Assembly: GCA_964634755.1 (NCBI GenBank)
Contig: CAZWJH010000019.1
Location: 1 to 32,378 of the forward strand
Reading direction: 5' to 3'
Length of the DNA: 32,378 nucleotides
Origin: JALXDT01 sp964634755
GTDB lineage: Bacteria; Acidobacteriota; Aminicenantia; JAMOAD01
Each line of letters opens with the position of its first letter. The first letter of the stretch is position 1. Positions 23,347 through 29,895 of the stretch are shown here, piece by piece. The translations under genes and the position numbers were made by a program. Below the pieces are notes generated by a model. The model saw only the letters and a list, made by a program, of their open reading frames with translations, had not been told where the DNA came from and did no database searches.

Positions 23347-24452
23347 AACATTATGTTCTCAACTTTTTCCCCCTCTCCCTCTGTTTTGAGTTTATTCTGG
23401 ATTGAAACTGGGAGCATAACATTGTGATTTTCAAGTTCAAAATTCAAAAATGTTTTAATTTGATTTACTCTGGGTGAATCACTAATTCTCTCAATTACTT
23501 CTATTAAATGCCTTAATGCATCAAGATAATCGACTTTTATATCTGTAATAGTATCTCTTTCAAGTCTAAAAACAGTCGTAAACTGACCAGGTTTTTTAAG
23601 CTCTGTTTTTAATTTTTCCCACTCTTCGGGAAAAGCTGTTTTTAGCCTGTTTATAAAATCGGAAAGGGAATCTATAAGTAAATCTTTTTGGGGCTCTGTG
23701 CTCTTAATATAGTCTATTCCCACCTCAAGCTCACTGAGCCTTGTAAGGAATTCTATTGTATATTCTCCCTTTATAACATCTCCGTGCTGGGGAGCTATTA
23801 TTTCCGGAAGAGGGTTTAAAAGCCCAATTCTGTCAACGGTTTCTCTCACTGCAAGATTGCTTGGCATATAAATTGTGTGAAAGATTTTTATACCTTCCCA
23901 TGATTCTTCGGTTGCAAATATTCCAGTATCACTCTTTTTTGTATTCACCCCTGCGGCAAAATCTCCTGAGAAAAGTATTTTTGTTTCATAATCAAAGAGC
24001 ATCATAGCACCTCTGAAGTGACAATAGTAGGCAGGAACGAATCTTATCTTATGCCCTGTCTTTTTTATCGTCAGAACTTCCGAATTAAAGTTTTCAATCA
24101 GGACAACCCTTTTTTCCGGAATACCATACATGCTTACCAATCTGAAAGTATCTATTGAGGTTAATAAAATGGATTTTTTTGAGCCTGCTAATAAAAATGG
24201 TGTAAGGGGTGATACATCGGGATCCTGATGACTTAAAAAAATAATATCTATGTTTTGAATACCTCCGAAAAGCCTTTTGGCAGTATCCATCACAGTGTCT
24301 CCATCAAGTTTTGTTCCCGGATCAAAAATCATGTTAACTGATTGCCCATTGTTTGAAAATCTTTTGAAGTAAATATTTCTGTGAAGCTCTTTCTCATTTG
24401 ATCTTACGAGAAAAAAGTTTTCTCCTATCTCAGAAATTTTTGCTGATGTCAT
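23343..24452 (-). CDS. Metallo-beta-lactamase-fold protein, oxygen-binding diiron (ODP/FprA-like) type
   Basis: 369 residues. The N-terminal 230 residues are an MBL domain with an unusual first metal motif, HQDPD (His75, Asp77, Asp79), in place of H-x-E-x-D-H or H-x-H-x-D-H. Other ligands fit: His145 in YYCHFRGAM, Asp164 in LFSGDFAAG and His223 in APQHGDV. Flavodiiron proteins and diiron oxygen-sensing ODP proteins share this layout, but no flavodoxin domain follows; residues 235-369 are helical and unassigned. This fits an oxygen sensor or scavenger in an anaerobe or microaerophile, which is inference. AGGAG lies 6 bases before the ATG and a good promoter lies upstream. Confidence 0.8.
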   Translation of the reverse strand: MTSAKISEIGENFFLVRSNEKELHRNIYFKRFSNNGQSVNMIFDPGTKLDGDTVMDTAKRLFGGIQNIDIIFLSHQDPDVSPLTPFLLAGSKKSILLTSIDTFRLVSMYGIPEKRVVLIENFNSEVLTIKKTGHKIRFVPAYYCHFRGAMMLFDYETKILFSGDFAAGVNTKKSDTGIFATEESWEGIKIFHTIYMPSNLAVRETVDRIGLLNPLPEIIAPQHGDVIKGEYTIEFLTRLSELEVGIDYIKSTEPQKDLLIDSLSDFINRLKTAFPEEWEKLKTELKKPGQFTTVFRLERDTITDIKVDYLDALRHLIEVIERISDSPRVNQIKTFLNFELENHNVMLPVSIQNKLKTEGEGEKVENIMF

Positions 24453-24484
24453 TTGAAACTCCTAAATATAAAATTTTATAGACT

Positions 24485-24513
24485 ATTATAGTTGATATGG
24501 AACTCAAAATCAA
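24485..24513 (-). promoter_or_regulatory. Sigma-70-like promoter for the diiron MBL gene
   Basis: Minus strand: TTGATT (24513-24508), a 17-base spacer and TATAAT (24490-24485). A leader of roughly 25 bases with AGGAG follows. Confidence 0.7.
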
Positions 24514-24597
24514 TTTAATATTTTAAGAATTATAAAATTAAAATTAATTAATAATAGCTTAATGAAAAAATATTCATTTTCAGATTTTTAGTTGATT

Positions 24598-25704
24598 TTA
24601 AAACAAATAAAACAAAAAATATACAAGAATTGTTGAGAATAGAAGATATATAATTGAATATTTGTGATAAGATGATAAAATCTTTTCTCCCTTAAGAAAC
24701 CTAATAGCAATGATGTTTGCAAGGGATGCAAAAATCAAACCATTTCCTCCAACAGAGACTCCGTAGGCAATAGCTTTCCAATTTGCTGAGAATTTTGAGA
24801 CAAATATGCTTGCTGGTACATTGCTCATAATTTGTGATGAAAAAAGAGATGTGAAAAACACCGTTGAGGATGAGTTCATATTTAATTTTTCAATAAAAGA
24901 AGAAACAAATCCGACTTCACTTATCATATGAAAGTCAATAAACATTATAATGAATAGAATAATCAAAGGATAATCAACTCTTAAAATAATTTTCTTAAAA
25001 AGTAGTAAATACAGAAGAAAAATAATAAGAACAGACACATAAAGATCAAGTTCTATTGCTACTATAAAAAGCGGGAGTAAAACAAGGGAGAATATAAAGA
25101 GTTTATTGTTTACTTTAATGTTTTCAACTTTTTCTTTGAATAAAAGAGTCTTGTTTTTGAAAACAGTCAATGCGAAAATTAAAAGTATCACTACCATTGT
25201 TAAAAAAAGAGGAAACATATTTGCAACAAAGTTTACAAAGGAATTATTCCATCTATGCCATAAAAAAATGTTTTGCGGATTGCCTATCGGCGTTAATGCA
25301 GAGCCTACATTTACTGCAATAGCTTCAAAAATAACAATTTTTTTCAAATCATTGTCAAGGCTCTCCTGCATGCTTATTGTCAATGGAACTATGATAAAAA
25401 GGGCTATGTCATTTGTAAGAACCATTGAAAAAACCGCTGAAAGAACTATTAGGTAAGAAGCTAAAATTCTTTCATTTTTCACCTTTCTTAAAGTTATTTT
25501 TGAGATTTTTCTCAAAAAGGAACTCTCTTTTATACCAGTGGTTATAATAAGTAATCCCAAAAGGGTGATTATGGTTCGCCAGTCAACAAATTTGTGGGTT
25601 TCCATGATTTTTTCAGGAAAAACAAGGAAGAGAATAAGCAACAAAAGGACAAAAGGTAGAAAAATGCTATTATTTTTTAAGAAAACTTTAATTCTCTCTC
25701 TCAT
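24598..25704 (-). CDS. Permease of the ion transporter superfamily (ArsB/NhaD/SLC13-like)
   Basis: 368 residues with about ten to eleven hydrophobic helices. Two inverted-repeat halves each carry a re-entrant signature: TNDIALFIIVPLT with GSALTPIGNPQNIFLW in the first half, and SNVPASIFVSKFS with SVGGNGLIFASLANIIAIR in the second. These match the Asn-x-Pro and GGN motifs of the ArsB/NhaD and citrate-transporter families. The substrate, whether an anion, a dicarboxylate or Na+/H+, cannot be read from the sequence. At 368 residues it is shorter than typical members of about 420. There is no Shine-Dalgarno before the ATG, and a -10-like box is only 8 bases away. Confidence 0.85.
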   Translation of the reverse strand: MRERIKVFLKNNSIFLPFVLLLLILFLVFPEKIMETHKFVDWRTIITLLGLLIITTGIKESSFLRKISKITLRKVKNERILASYLIVLSAVFSMVLTNDIALFIIVPLTISMQESLDNDLKKIVIFEAIAVNVGSALTPIGNPQNIFLWHRWNNSFVNFVANMFPLFLTMVVILLIFALTVFKNKTLLFKEKVENIKVNNKLFIFSLVLLPLFIVAIELDLYVSVLIIFLLYLLLFKKIILRVDYPLIILFIIMFIDFHMISEVGFVSSFIEKLNMNSSSTVFFTSLFSSQIMSNVPASIFVSKFSANWKAIAYGVSVGGNGLIFASLANIIAIRFLKGEKILSSYHKYSIIYLLFSTILVYFLFYLF

Positions 25705-25712
25705 TTTATGAG

Positions 25713-25741
25713 ATTTTATAATATATGTTTACCTTTGTAAA
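25713..25741 (-). promoter_or_regulatory. Candidate promoter for the permease, very close to its ATG
   Basis: Minus strand: TTTACA (25741-25736), a 17-base spacer and TAAAAT (25718-25713), then 8 bases to the ATG at 25704. If used, the message would have almost no leader. Confidence 0.45.
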
Positions 25742-25769
25742 TTAAAAATTAAGTTTTATTGGCTAAAAA

Positions 25770-26271
25770 TCACTCTTTTTTTATCTTCTTTATTTCCTCT
25801 TCCATCTTCTCAAGTCTTTTTAAAATTTCTTTTAACTCACTCTCCTCTTTTTGTTCGGGTTTGTTAGTTTTCTTTGATATTAAAAAGATGAGGTATATTA
25901 TACCCGCGAGAATTAGTAACATAATAATAAAATTTAAAGTGGGGCCTAAAAATGGCGCGGGAGCTGGAGGAGGAGGTGGANNNNNNNNNNNNNNNNNNNN
26001 NNNNNNNNNNNNNNNNNNNNNNNNNNNNNNNNNNNNNNNNNNNNNNNNNNNNNNNNNNNNNNNNNNNNNNNNNNNNNNNNTCCCTCAAAGCTGGAGCAAC
26101 TTGACCAGCCGGTGGATTAACTGACGGTTGGTCAACTTGCCCCAAATTAATTTCAGCTGTTTGATAGAGAGGCTCATTTGAGAAATTTTTGATTTCATTT
26201 TTTGAAAATAGAGAATTTGATGATAGGATAACAAAAGAAAATATTAAAGTGATAATAAAAAGGTTTTTCAT
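25770..26271 (-). CDS. Signal-peptide, proline-rich, single-pass membrane protein spanning an assembly gap
   Basis: Not recognised. The N-terminal part (26271-26081) has AAGGAGG 5 bases before its ATG, a Sec signal peptide ending near SSNSLFS, and a Gln/Pro-rich stretch (QVDQPSVNPPAGQVAPAL). After the gap, the frame that makes sense reads a run of prolines (PPPPPAPAPF), then a membrane helix (NFIIMLLILAGIIYLIFLI), then a charged coiled coil (LKEILKRLEKMEEEIKKIKK) ending at TGA, 25772-25770. The known coding parts total 402 bases, so the missing part should be a multiple of three if the gene is intact. The layout is a periplasmic Pro-rich region, one helix and a cytoplasmic coiled coil. The gene is divergent from the lipoprotein-tat operon. 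Confidence 0.72.
25981..26080. other. Assembly gap of 100 N inside the proline-rich gene
   Basis: Exactly 100 N, a placeholder. It sits in a GGAGGAGGTGG-type proline-codon stretch, low-complexity sequence that short-read assembly often fails to cross. Confidence 0.98.
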
Positions 26272-26336
26272 TGTAACCTCCTTCTATTAGTCTACAACCT
26301 TCTTGGTCAAAAGGCAAATTTTTATGGAAACTAATG

Positions 26337-26365
26337 TTGAATATTTCTTTTCAAAGTAGTATATT
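26337..26365 (+). promoter_or_regulatory. Sigma-70-like promoter of the lipoprotein-tat operon, 5 bases from the ATG
   Basis: TTGAAT (26337-26342), a 17-base spacer and TATATT (26360-26365), followed by AAGAT and the ATG at 26371. No Shine-Dalgarno is present. The start of transcription would fall at or next to the A of the ATG. Confidence 0.6.
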
Positions 26366-26370
26366 AAGAT

Positions 26371-26745
26371 ATGAAAAAGATAAGTCTTTTAGTGCTAACT
26401 CTTTTTATTGTGTTTTCCGTTTCCTGTATTCAGGATTACTTAATTGCTCCTGAGGGCACGACTCTTTCAATCACTGCAAAACCCACTGTTATATATTATG
26501 ATAATGATTATTCTATTATAACTGTGAGTGCTTTTGAAAAAACCGGAAGACCTATTAGGGATGGTATTACAGTTTATTTTTACTCTGATCTTGGCTCTAT
26601 TGTGGAGGAAGCAAAAACAAAAAATGGAAAAGTTTCTGTAAAGCTTTACAGCACCGGTGAGGAGGGAACTGCTAATGTGACAGCTACAATGCCGGGTGCA
26701 GGAGAGGTTTCAGTTCAGGTGGTGTTTTCTTCTGATGTTAGGTAA
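26371..26745 (+). CDS. Probable lipoprotein with one Ig-like (invasin Big_1 type) domain
   Basis: 124 residues. Residues 1-19 form a lipoprotein-type signal ending FSVSC, with Cys19 as the expected lipidated residue; the lipobox is imperfect because position -3 is Ser. Residues 28-122 are one bacterial Ig-like domain: PTVIYYDNDYSIITVSAFEK, GRPIRDGITVYFYSDLGSI and EGTANVTATMPGAGEVSVQV show the A-strand, D-G-x-V-F and GTATVTA patterns of Big_1. The role is presumably structural on the envelope. It heads an operon with tatA, tatC and a sirtuin, overlapping tatA by 11 bases. The start appears leaderless. Confidence 0.75.
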   Translation: MKKISLLVLTLFIVFSVSCIQDYLIAPEGTTLSITAKPTVIYYDNDYSIITVSAFEKTGRPIRDGITVYFYSDLGSIVEEAKTKNGKVSVKLYSTGEEGTANVTATMPGAGEVSVQVVFSSDVR

Positions 26746-27046
26746 TCTTGGATTTCCGGAATTAGTATTAATCCTTATAATAGCTCTACTTGTCTTTGGT
26801 CCTGAAAAATTACCGGAACTTATTAAGAGTGCTGTTAAGACTGCCAGAACCATAAAAAAAGAGATGGCTGATGTACGAAAGACGATAGAGGATGAGATAG
26901 GAGACATTACTCAGGATATTGATGATGTAAAAAAAGATGTTGTATTAGCTGGAGATGTTGTTGATGTTTCGGAAGAGGAAAATGATAAAAAAAGCGAAGA
27001 AAATATAAATGGAGAAAACGGAAAACAAACAGAAGAAAAAACTTAA
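26735..27046 (+). CDS. tatA: Twin-arginine translocase subunit TatA/TatB
   Basis: 103 residues from the ATG at 26735; a longer frame from 26696 would add 13 residues before the membrane helix and is not needed. The helix and hinge are GFPELVLILIIALLVFGPEKLPEL, given here as FPELVLILIIALLVF and FGPEKLPEL, followed by an amphipathic helix (KSAVKTARTIKKEMADVRK) and an acidic tail. Two Tat types are hard to separate; the long charged tail and Glu after the first Pro lean to TatB-like, and in minimal systems one protein serves both roles. TatA/B forms the channel for folded proteins exported by TatC. The start overlaps the lipoprotein stop by 11 bases, and the end overlaps tatC by 38. Confidence 0.92.
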   Translation: MLGNLGFPELVLILIIALLVFGPEKLPELIKSAVKTARTIKKEMADVRKTIEDEIGDITQDIDDVKKDVVLAGDVVDVSEEENDKKSEENINGENGKQTEEKT

Positions 27047-27788
27047 GGGTAAAAAGAAAAAAGATCCCAATAAACTTACCTTTTGGGAACACCTTGATGA
27101 GTTAAGAAGAAGGATAATTTACTCTATTGTTATTGTTTTAATCGGATTTCTTGTTTCCTGGGCATATTCAAAGAAAATCTATGAATTTATTGCAATGCCT
27201 GTTTTAAAATTTCTTAAGGATGGAAAGCTTGCTTATACATCTTTAACAGAGCCTTTTATGATGTACATTAAGCTCTCCTTTCTTGCCTCTCTTTTTCTCA
27301 CATCTCCTTTACTATTTTATCAATTCTGGAAATTTATCTCTCCGGCCTTAGAAAAAAAGGAAAAGAGATTTGCAATTCCATTTATCTTTCTTTCAACAAT
27401 ATTTTTTCTTATCGGGGGATGGTTTGGGTATAAAATTGTTTTCCCTTATGCGTGTAAATTTTTTCTTGATATAGGAAAAGATTTTACAGCTGTAATTACT
27501 GTAAGTCAGTACCTTTCTCTCGCTACAAAAGTTCTATTGGGAATAGCTCTTACTTTTGAGCTTCCTGTTCTGATTTTCTTTTTATCAAGGTTTGGTATTG
27601 TTACTCCGAAATTTCTTTTAAAGTATTTTAAATATTTTATTTTAATTGCCTTTATAATATCAGCTGTTATAACTCCGACACCTGATATGATAACTCAGAG
27701 CGTTATAGCCTTTCCATTAATCGCTCTTTATGGAATAGGTATTATTATTGCTCTTATTTTCGGAAAAAAGAAAAAAAGAGATGACTGA
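27009..27788 (+). CDS. tatC: Twin-arginine translocase subunit TatC
   Basis: 259 residues, six membrane helices. A Lys-rich N-terminal arm of about 20 residues precedes the conserved FWEHLDELRRRI, the receptor site for the twin-arginine signal. Further signatures are SLTEPFMMYIKLS, YQFWKFISPAL, ALTFELPVLIFFL and ITPTPDMITQ. TatC recognises the signal peptide and recruits TatA. Its first 38 bases overlap the acidic tail of tatA in another frame, and its end overlaps the sirtuin gene by 8. Confidence 0.96.
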   Translation: MEKTENKQKKKLKGKKKKDPNKLTFWEHLDELRRRIIYSIVIVLIGFLVSWAYSKKIYEFIAMPVLKFLKDGKLAYTSLTEPFMMYIKLSFLASLFLTSPLLFYQFWKFISPALEKKEKRFAIPFIFLSTIFFLIGGWFGYKIVFPYACKFFLDIGKDFTAVITVSQYLSLATKVLLGIALTFELPVLIFFLSRFGIVTPKFLLKYFKYFILIAFIISAVITPTPDMITQSVIAFPLIALYGIGIIIALIFGKKKKRDD

Positions 27789-28512
27789 TTTTAAGAGAGC
27801 GTTAGAATTAATAAAGAATGCAAAAAAAGTGGCTATTTTGACAGGTGCCGGGATTTCTGCGGAAAGCGGAGTTCCGACTTTCAGGGGAAGAGGGGGGTTG
27901 TGGCAAAAGCATAGAGCAGATGAACTTGCCACACCTGAAGCATTCCGGAAGGATCCTGTTCTGGTCTGGAAGTTTTATGACTACAGAAGGCAATTAATAT
28001 CCAAGGTAAAACCTAATAAAGCTCATAAAATTTTGGCTGAGTGGGAAAATTCTTTTGAAAATACTGAAATAGTAACCCAAAATATTGACGGATTGCATCA
28101 GAAAGCAGGCTCAAGGAAAATGATTGAATTGCATGGAAACCTCTGGGAAGCCATATGTTTAAAAGAGAACAAAGTGTTTGAATTTAAAGAAAATCCGATT
28201 AAGACTTTTCCACCAAAATGTCCGGATTGTGGTGGACTTATAAGGCCAAATGTTGTTTGGTTTGGAGAATCACTTAGTCAGGAAATTCTTGAAAGGGCTT
28301 TTGATCTTTTTGAATCAGCAGATGTTGCCATTGTTATAGGAACATCTTCAATTGTTTACCCTGCGGCTTATCTTCCGCAAATAACAAAAAAACAGGGGGG
28401 CCATATTATAGAAGTAAACATAGAGGAGACAGCACTTACTCCTTTTACTGATTTGTTTTTTAAAGGAAAAGCCTCTGATGTATTAAGTCAAGTTAATAGT
28501 TATTTATTTTGA
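27781..28512 (+). CDS. cobB: NAD-dependent protein deacylase, CobB-like sirtuin
   Basis: 243 residues from the ATG at 27781, which overlaps the tatC stop (ATGACTGA); an upstream in-frame ATG at 27748 is inside tatC. NAD motifs are GAGISAESG (22-30) and TQNID (99-103); the catalytic His is His118 in ELHGN. Tyr66 and Arg69 in FYDYRRQL are the class III pair that allows removal of succinyl and similar acyl groups. Zinc Cys are 126, 147 and 150; the expected second Cys of the first pair is missing, as also in E. coli CobB. The protein removes acyl groups from lysines using NAD. Its 3' end overlaps the remnant GGDEF gene, running opposite, by 13 bases. Confidence 0.93.
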   Translation: MTDFKRALELIKNAKKVAILTGAGISAESGVPTFRGRGGLWQKHRADELATPEAFRKDPVLVWKFYDYRRQLISKVKPNKAHKILAEWENSFENTEIVTQNIDGLHQKAGSRKMIELHGNLWEAICLKENKVFEFKENPIKTFPPKCPDCGGLIRPNVVWFGESLSQEILERAFDLFESADVAIVIGTSSIVYPAAYLPQITKKQGGHIIEVNIEETALTPFTDLFFKGKASDVLSQVNSYLF

Positions 28513-29250
28513 ACTTCCTTTTGCTCTTCCATGGAAGAGTCAAAAGCTATTACTTTATTTCTTCCTGTTTCTTTTGCTTTGTAAAGTGCTATATCAGCTT
28601 TTTTAACGCTCTCCCAGAAATCCTCCGAATCATCGGGAAACACAGACACTCCTATGCTAATAGTTATTTGAGGTATCCTTATTGACATCTTTTATATTGT
28701 AAAATGCTTCTACAGAGCCTGCTATCTTACCTTCTACAAAGATTGGATATAGGTACCTTATACTCCAGCTATATCGACCATTTTCGAGAATAAAGAGAGG
28801 CTCTTTGCTTTCATAGAGAATTGATATGGATTTTCTAAATTTTCTTAAATCTTCTCCATAATCATTAGGTGCCCATGGTCTGAAATAAGAAAGCCCGGGA
28901 TACTTGTGAAAATGAATTTTTAGGTTTTTGTTAGTCTCTAAGATTTGGAGTATATTAAGGTTTTTTAATTTCCCCTTTTTATCTTCTTTGTAAATATTTA
29001 TTATTTCATAATTATGAGATAAAGTTTTAGAAATTTTCATTAATTTGTCTTTTTCATCATCTATCTCTTTCTTTATGTATTCTTCTATCTCACTTTTCCT
29101 TGTTTTTAAAATTTGATTAAAAGAGGTTTTGTACTGTTTATGGACTATAGCAACGGTAGAGTAAAGGACTATAATGAATAAAATCAACATAGGAGTTAAT
29201 AATTTTAGGGTTAAGGAATTTTTAAAAAGATTGGTAAAATTTTTTATCAT
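28500..29250 (-). pseudogene. Cache-GGDEF diguanylate cyclase with internal deletion
   Basis: Reading on the minus strand from 29250: a membrane helix (LTLKLLTPMLILFIIVLYST) and a periplasmic Cache-like sensor domain up to EGKIAGSVEAFYNIKDVNKD, then a stop at 28657. In another frame, from about 28670, comes the C-terminal end of a GGDEF domain: ITISIGVSVFPDD, then ADIALYKAKETGRNKV, to the TAA at 28500. The second membrane helix, any HAMP linker and about the first 120 residues of the cyclase domain, including the GGDEF motif itself, are absent. Such a product cannot make c-di-GMP. A true deletion is the simplest reading; a misjoin in assembly would look the same. The start overlaps the upstream gene by 4 bases (ATGA). 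Confidence 0.87.
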
Positions 29251-29810
29251 TTAATTCTTTCAACAGAAAGGGCTTTATCCTGTATAACTTTAACTCCTTT
29301 TATGTGTTTTCTTATTTCAAATGAGCCAAATTTTACATATTGAGAACCTTTCCATTTTATAAAAATATTGGCCCAAGCTCTTTTCCAATTATAATAATTA
29401 TTGTAAAAGGCCTTAACAGAGCTTGCTCTGTATCCAAAGCCGGATTTTATTGTTATAGGCTCACTTGTTTCTCCTGGTAAAAGAGGATTTTTTGTAATTA
29501 TTGGCTTCCATCCATTACCTAACTCTTGGTTTAATCCTTCAAGTTCGAATATTACATTGGCAATAAGATGCTGAAGTGGTTTACTGCCTACATTTTTAAT
29601 TTTAAATGTGACTTCAGGAACTATTCTTACTTCATTTCTAGTTCTGTATTTGTATGTCCAATCTGTATTTACTAAGATTACTTTAATTGAATTTTCTACT
29701 TCCTGTACTGACGGCGGGTTAAAGGAAGTATGTTTTAAAAAGAATTGTAGTACTATTATTAATACAAAAACAGAAACCAATGTAATCCAAAAAGTTAAAT
29801 CTTTCTTCAT
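29247..29810 (-). CDS. Membrane-anchored protein of unknown function
   Basis: 187 residues, not recognised. Residues 7-26 form an N-terminal anchor (LTFWITLVSVFVLIIVLQFF). The rest is probably periplasmic and beta-rich: VRIVPEVTFKIKNVGSKPLQ and LIANVIFELEG are like beta-strands in domains that place an extra pair of strands on membrane proteins, and KPIITKNPLLPGETSEPITI has the form of an Ig-like strand pair. A weak GTGAGAG lies 6 bases before the ATG. The stop overlaps the start of the Cache-GGDEF gene by 4 bases, so it may have been a partner of that sensor. Confidence 0.7.
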   Translation of the reverse strand: MKKDLTFWITLVSVFVLIIVLQFFLKHTSFNPPSVQEVENSIKVILVNTDWTYKYRTRNEVRIVPEVTFKIKNVGSKPLQHLIANVIFELEGLNQELGNGWKPIITKNPLLPGETSEPITIKSGFGYRASSVKAFYNNYYNWKRAWANIFIKWKGSQYVKFGSFEIRKHIKGVKVIQDKALSVERIK

Positions 29811-29859
29811 TTTAAACTCTCACTTTATAAAATAACTCTTTTCCTCTCAAAAATCAAGG

Positions 29860-29888
29860 AAAGGAGGAGCTTTAAAAGCTCCTCCTTT
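29860..29888 (-). terminator. Perfect 14-base inverted repeat, probable terminator of the S9 peptidase gene
   Basis: Arms AAAGGAGGAGCTTT (29860-29873) and AAAGCTCCTCCTTT (29875-29888) around one base. It starts 7 bases after the S9 stop in the direction of transcription. On the minus strand only a broken T-tract (TTTCCTTGATTTTT) follows, so termination may be partial. Confidence 0.7.
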
Positions 29889-29895
29889 ATATTTT

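Noticed and set aside
25106..25456. 116-codon plus-strand frame inside the permease gene
   Set aside because: Antisense to a clear multi-helix permease with conserved motifs; no independent evidence.
25759..26124. Plus-strand frame reading through the second N run
   Set aside because: It is an antisense shadow of the proline-rich membrane protein and depends on the arbitrary gap length.
26282..26310. TTGACC on the minus strand before the proline-rich gene as a promoter
   Set aside because: No -10 box at a standard spacing; the best match, TAATAG, needs a 15-base spacer.
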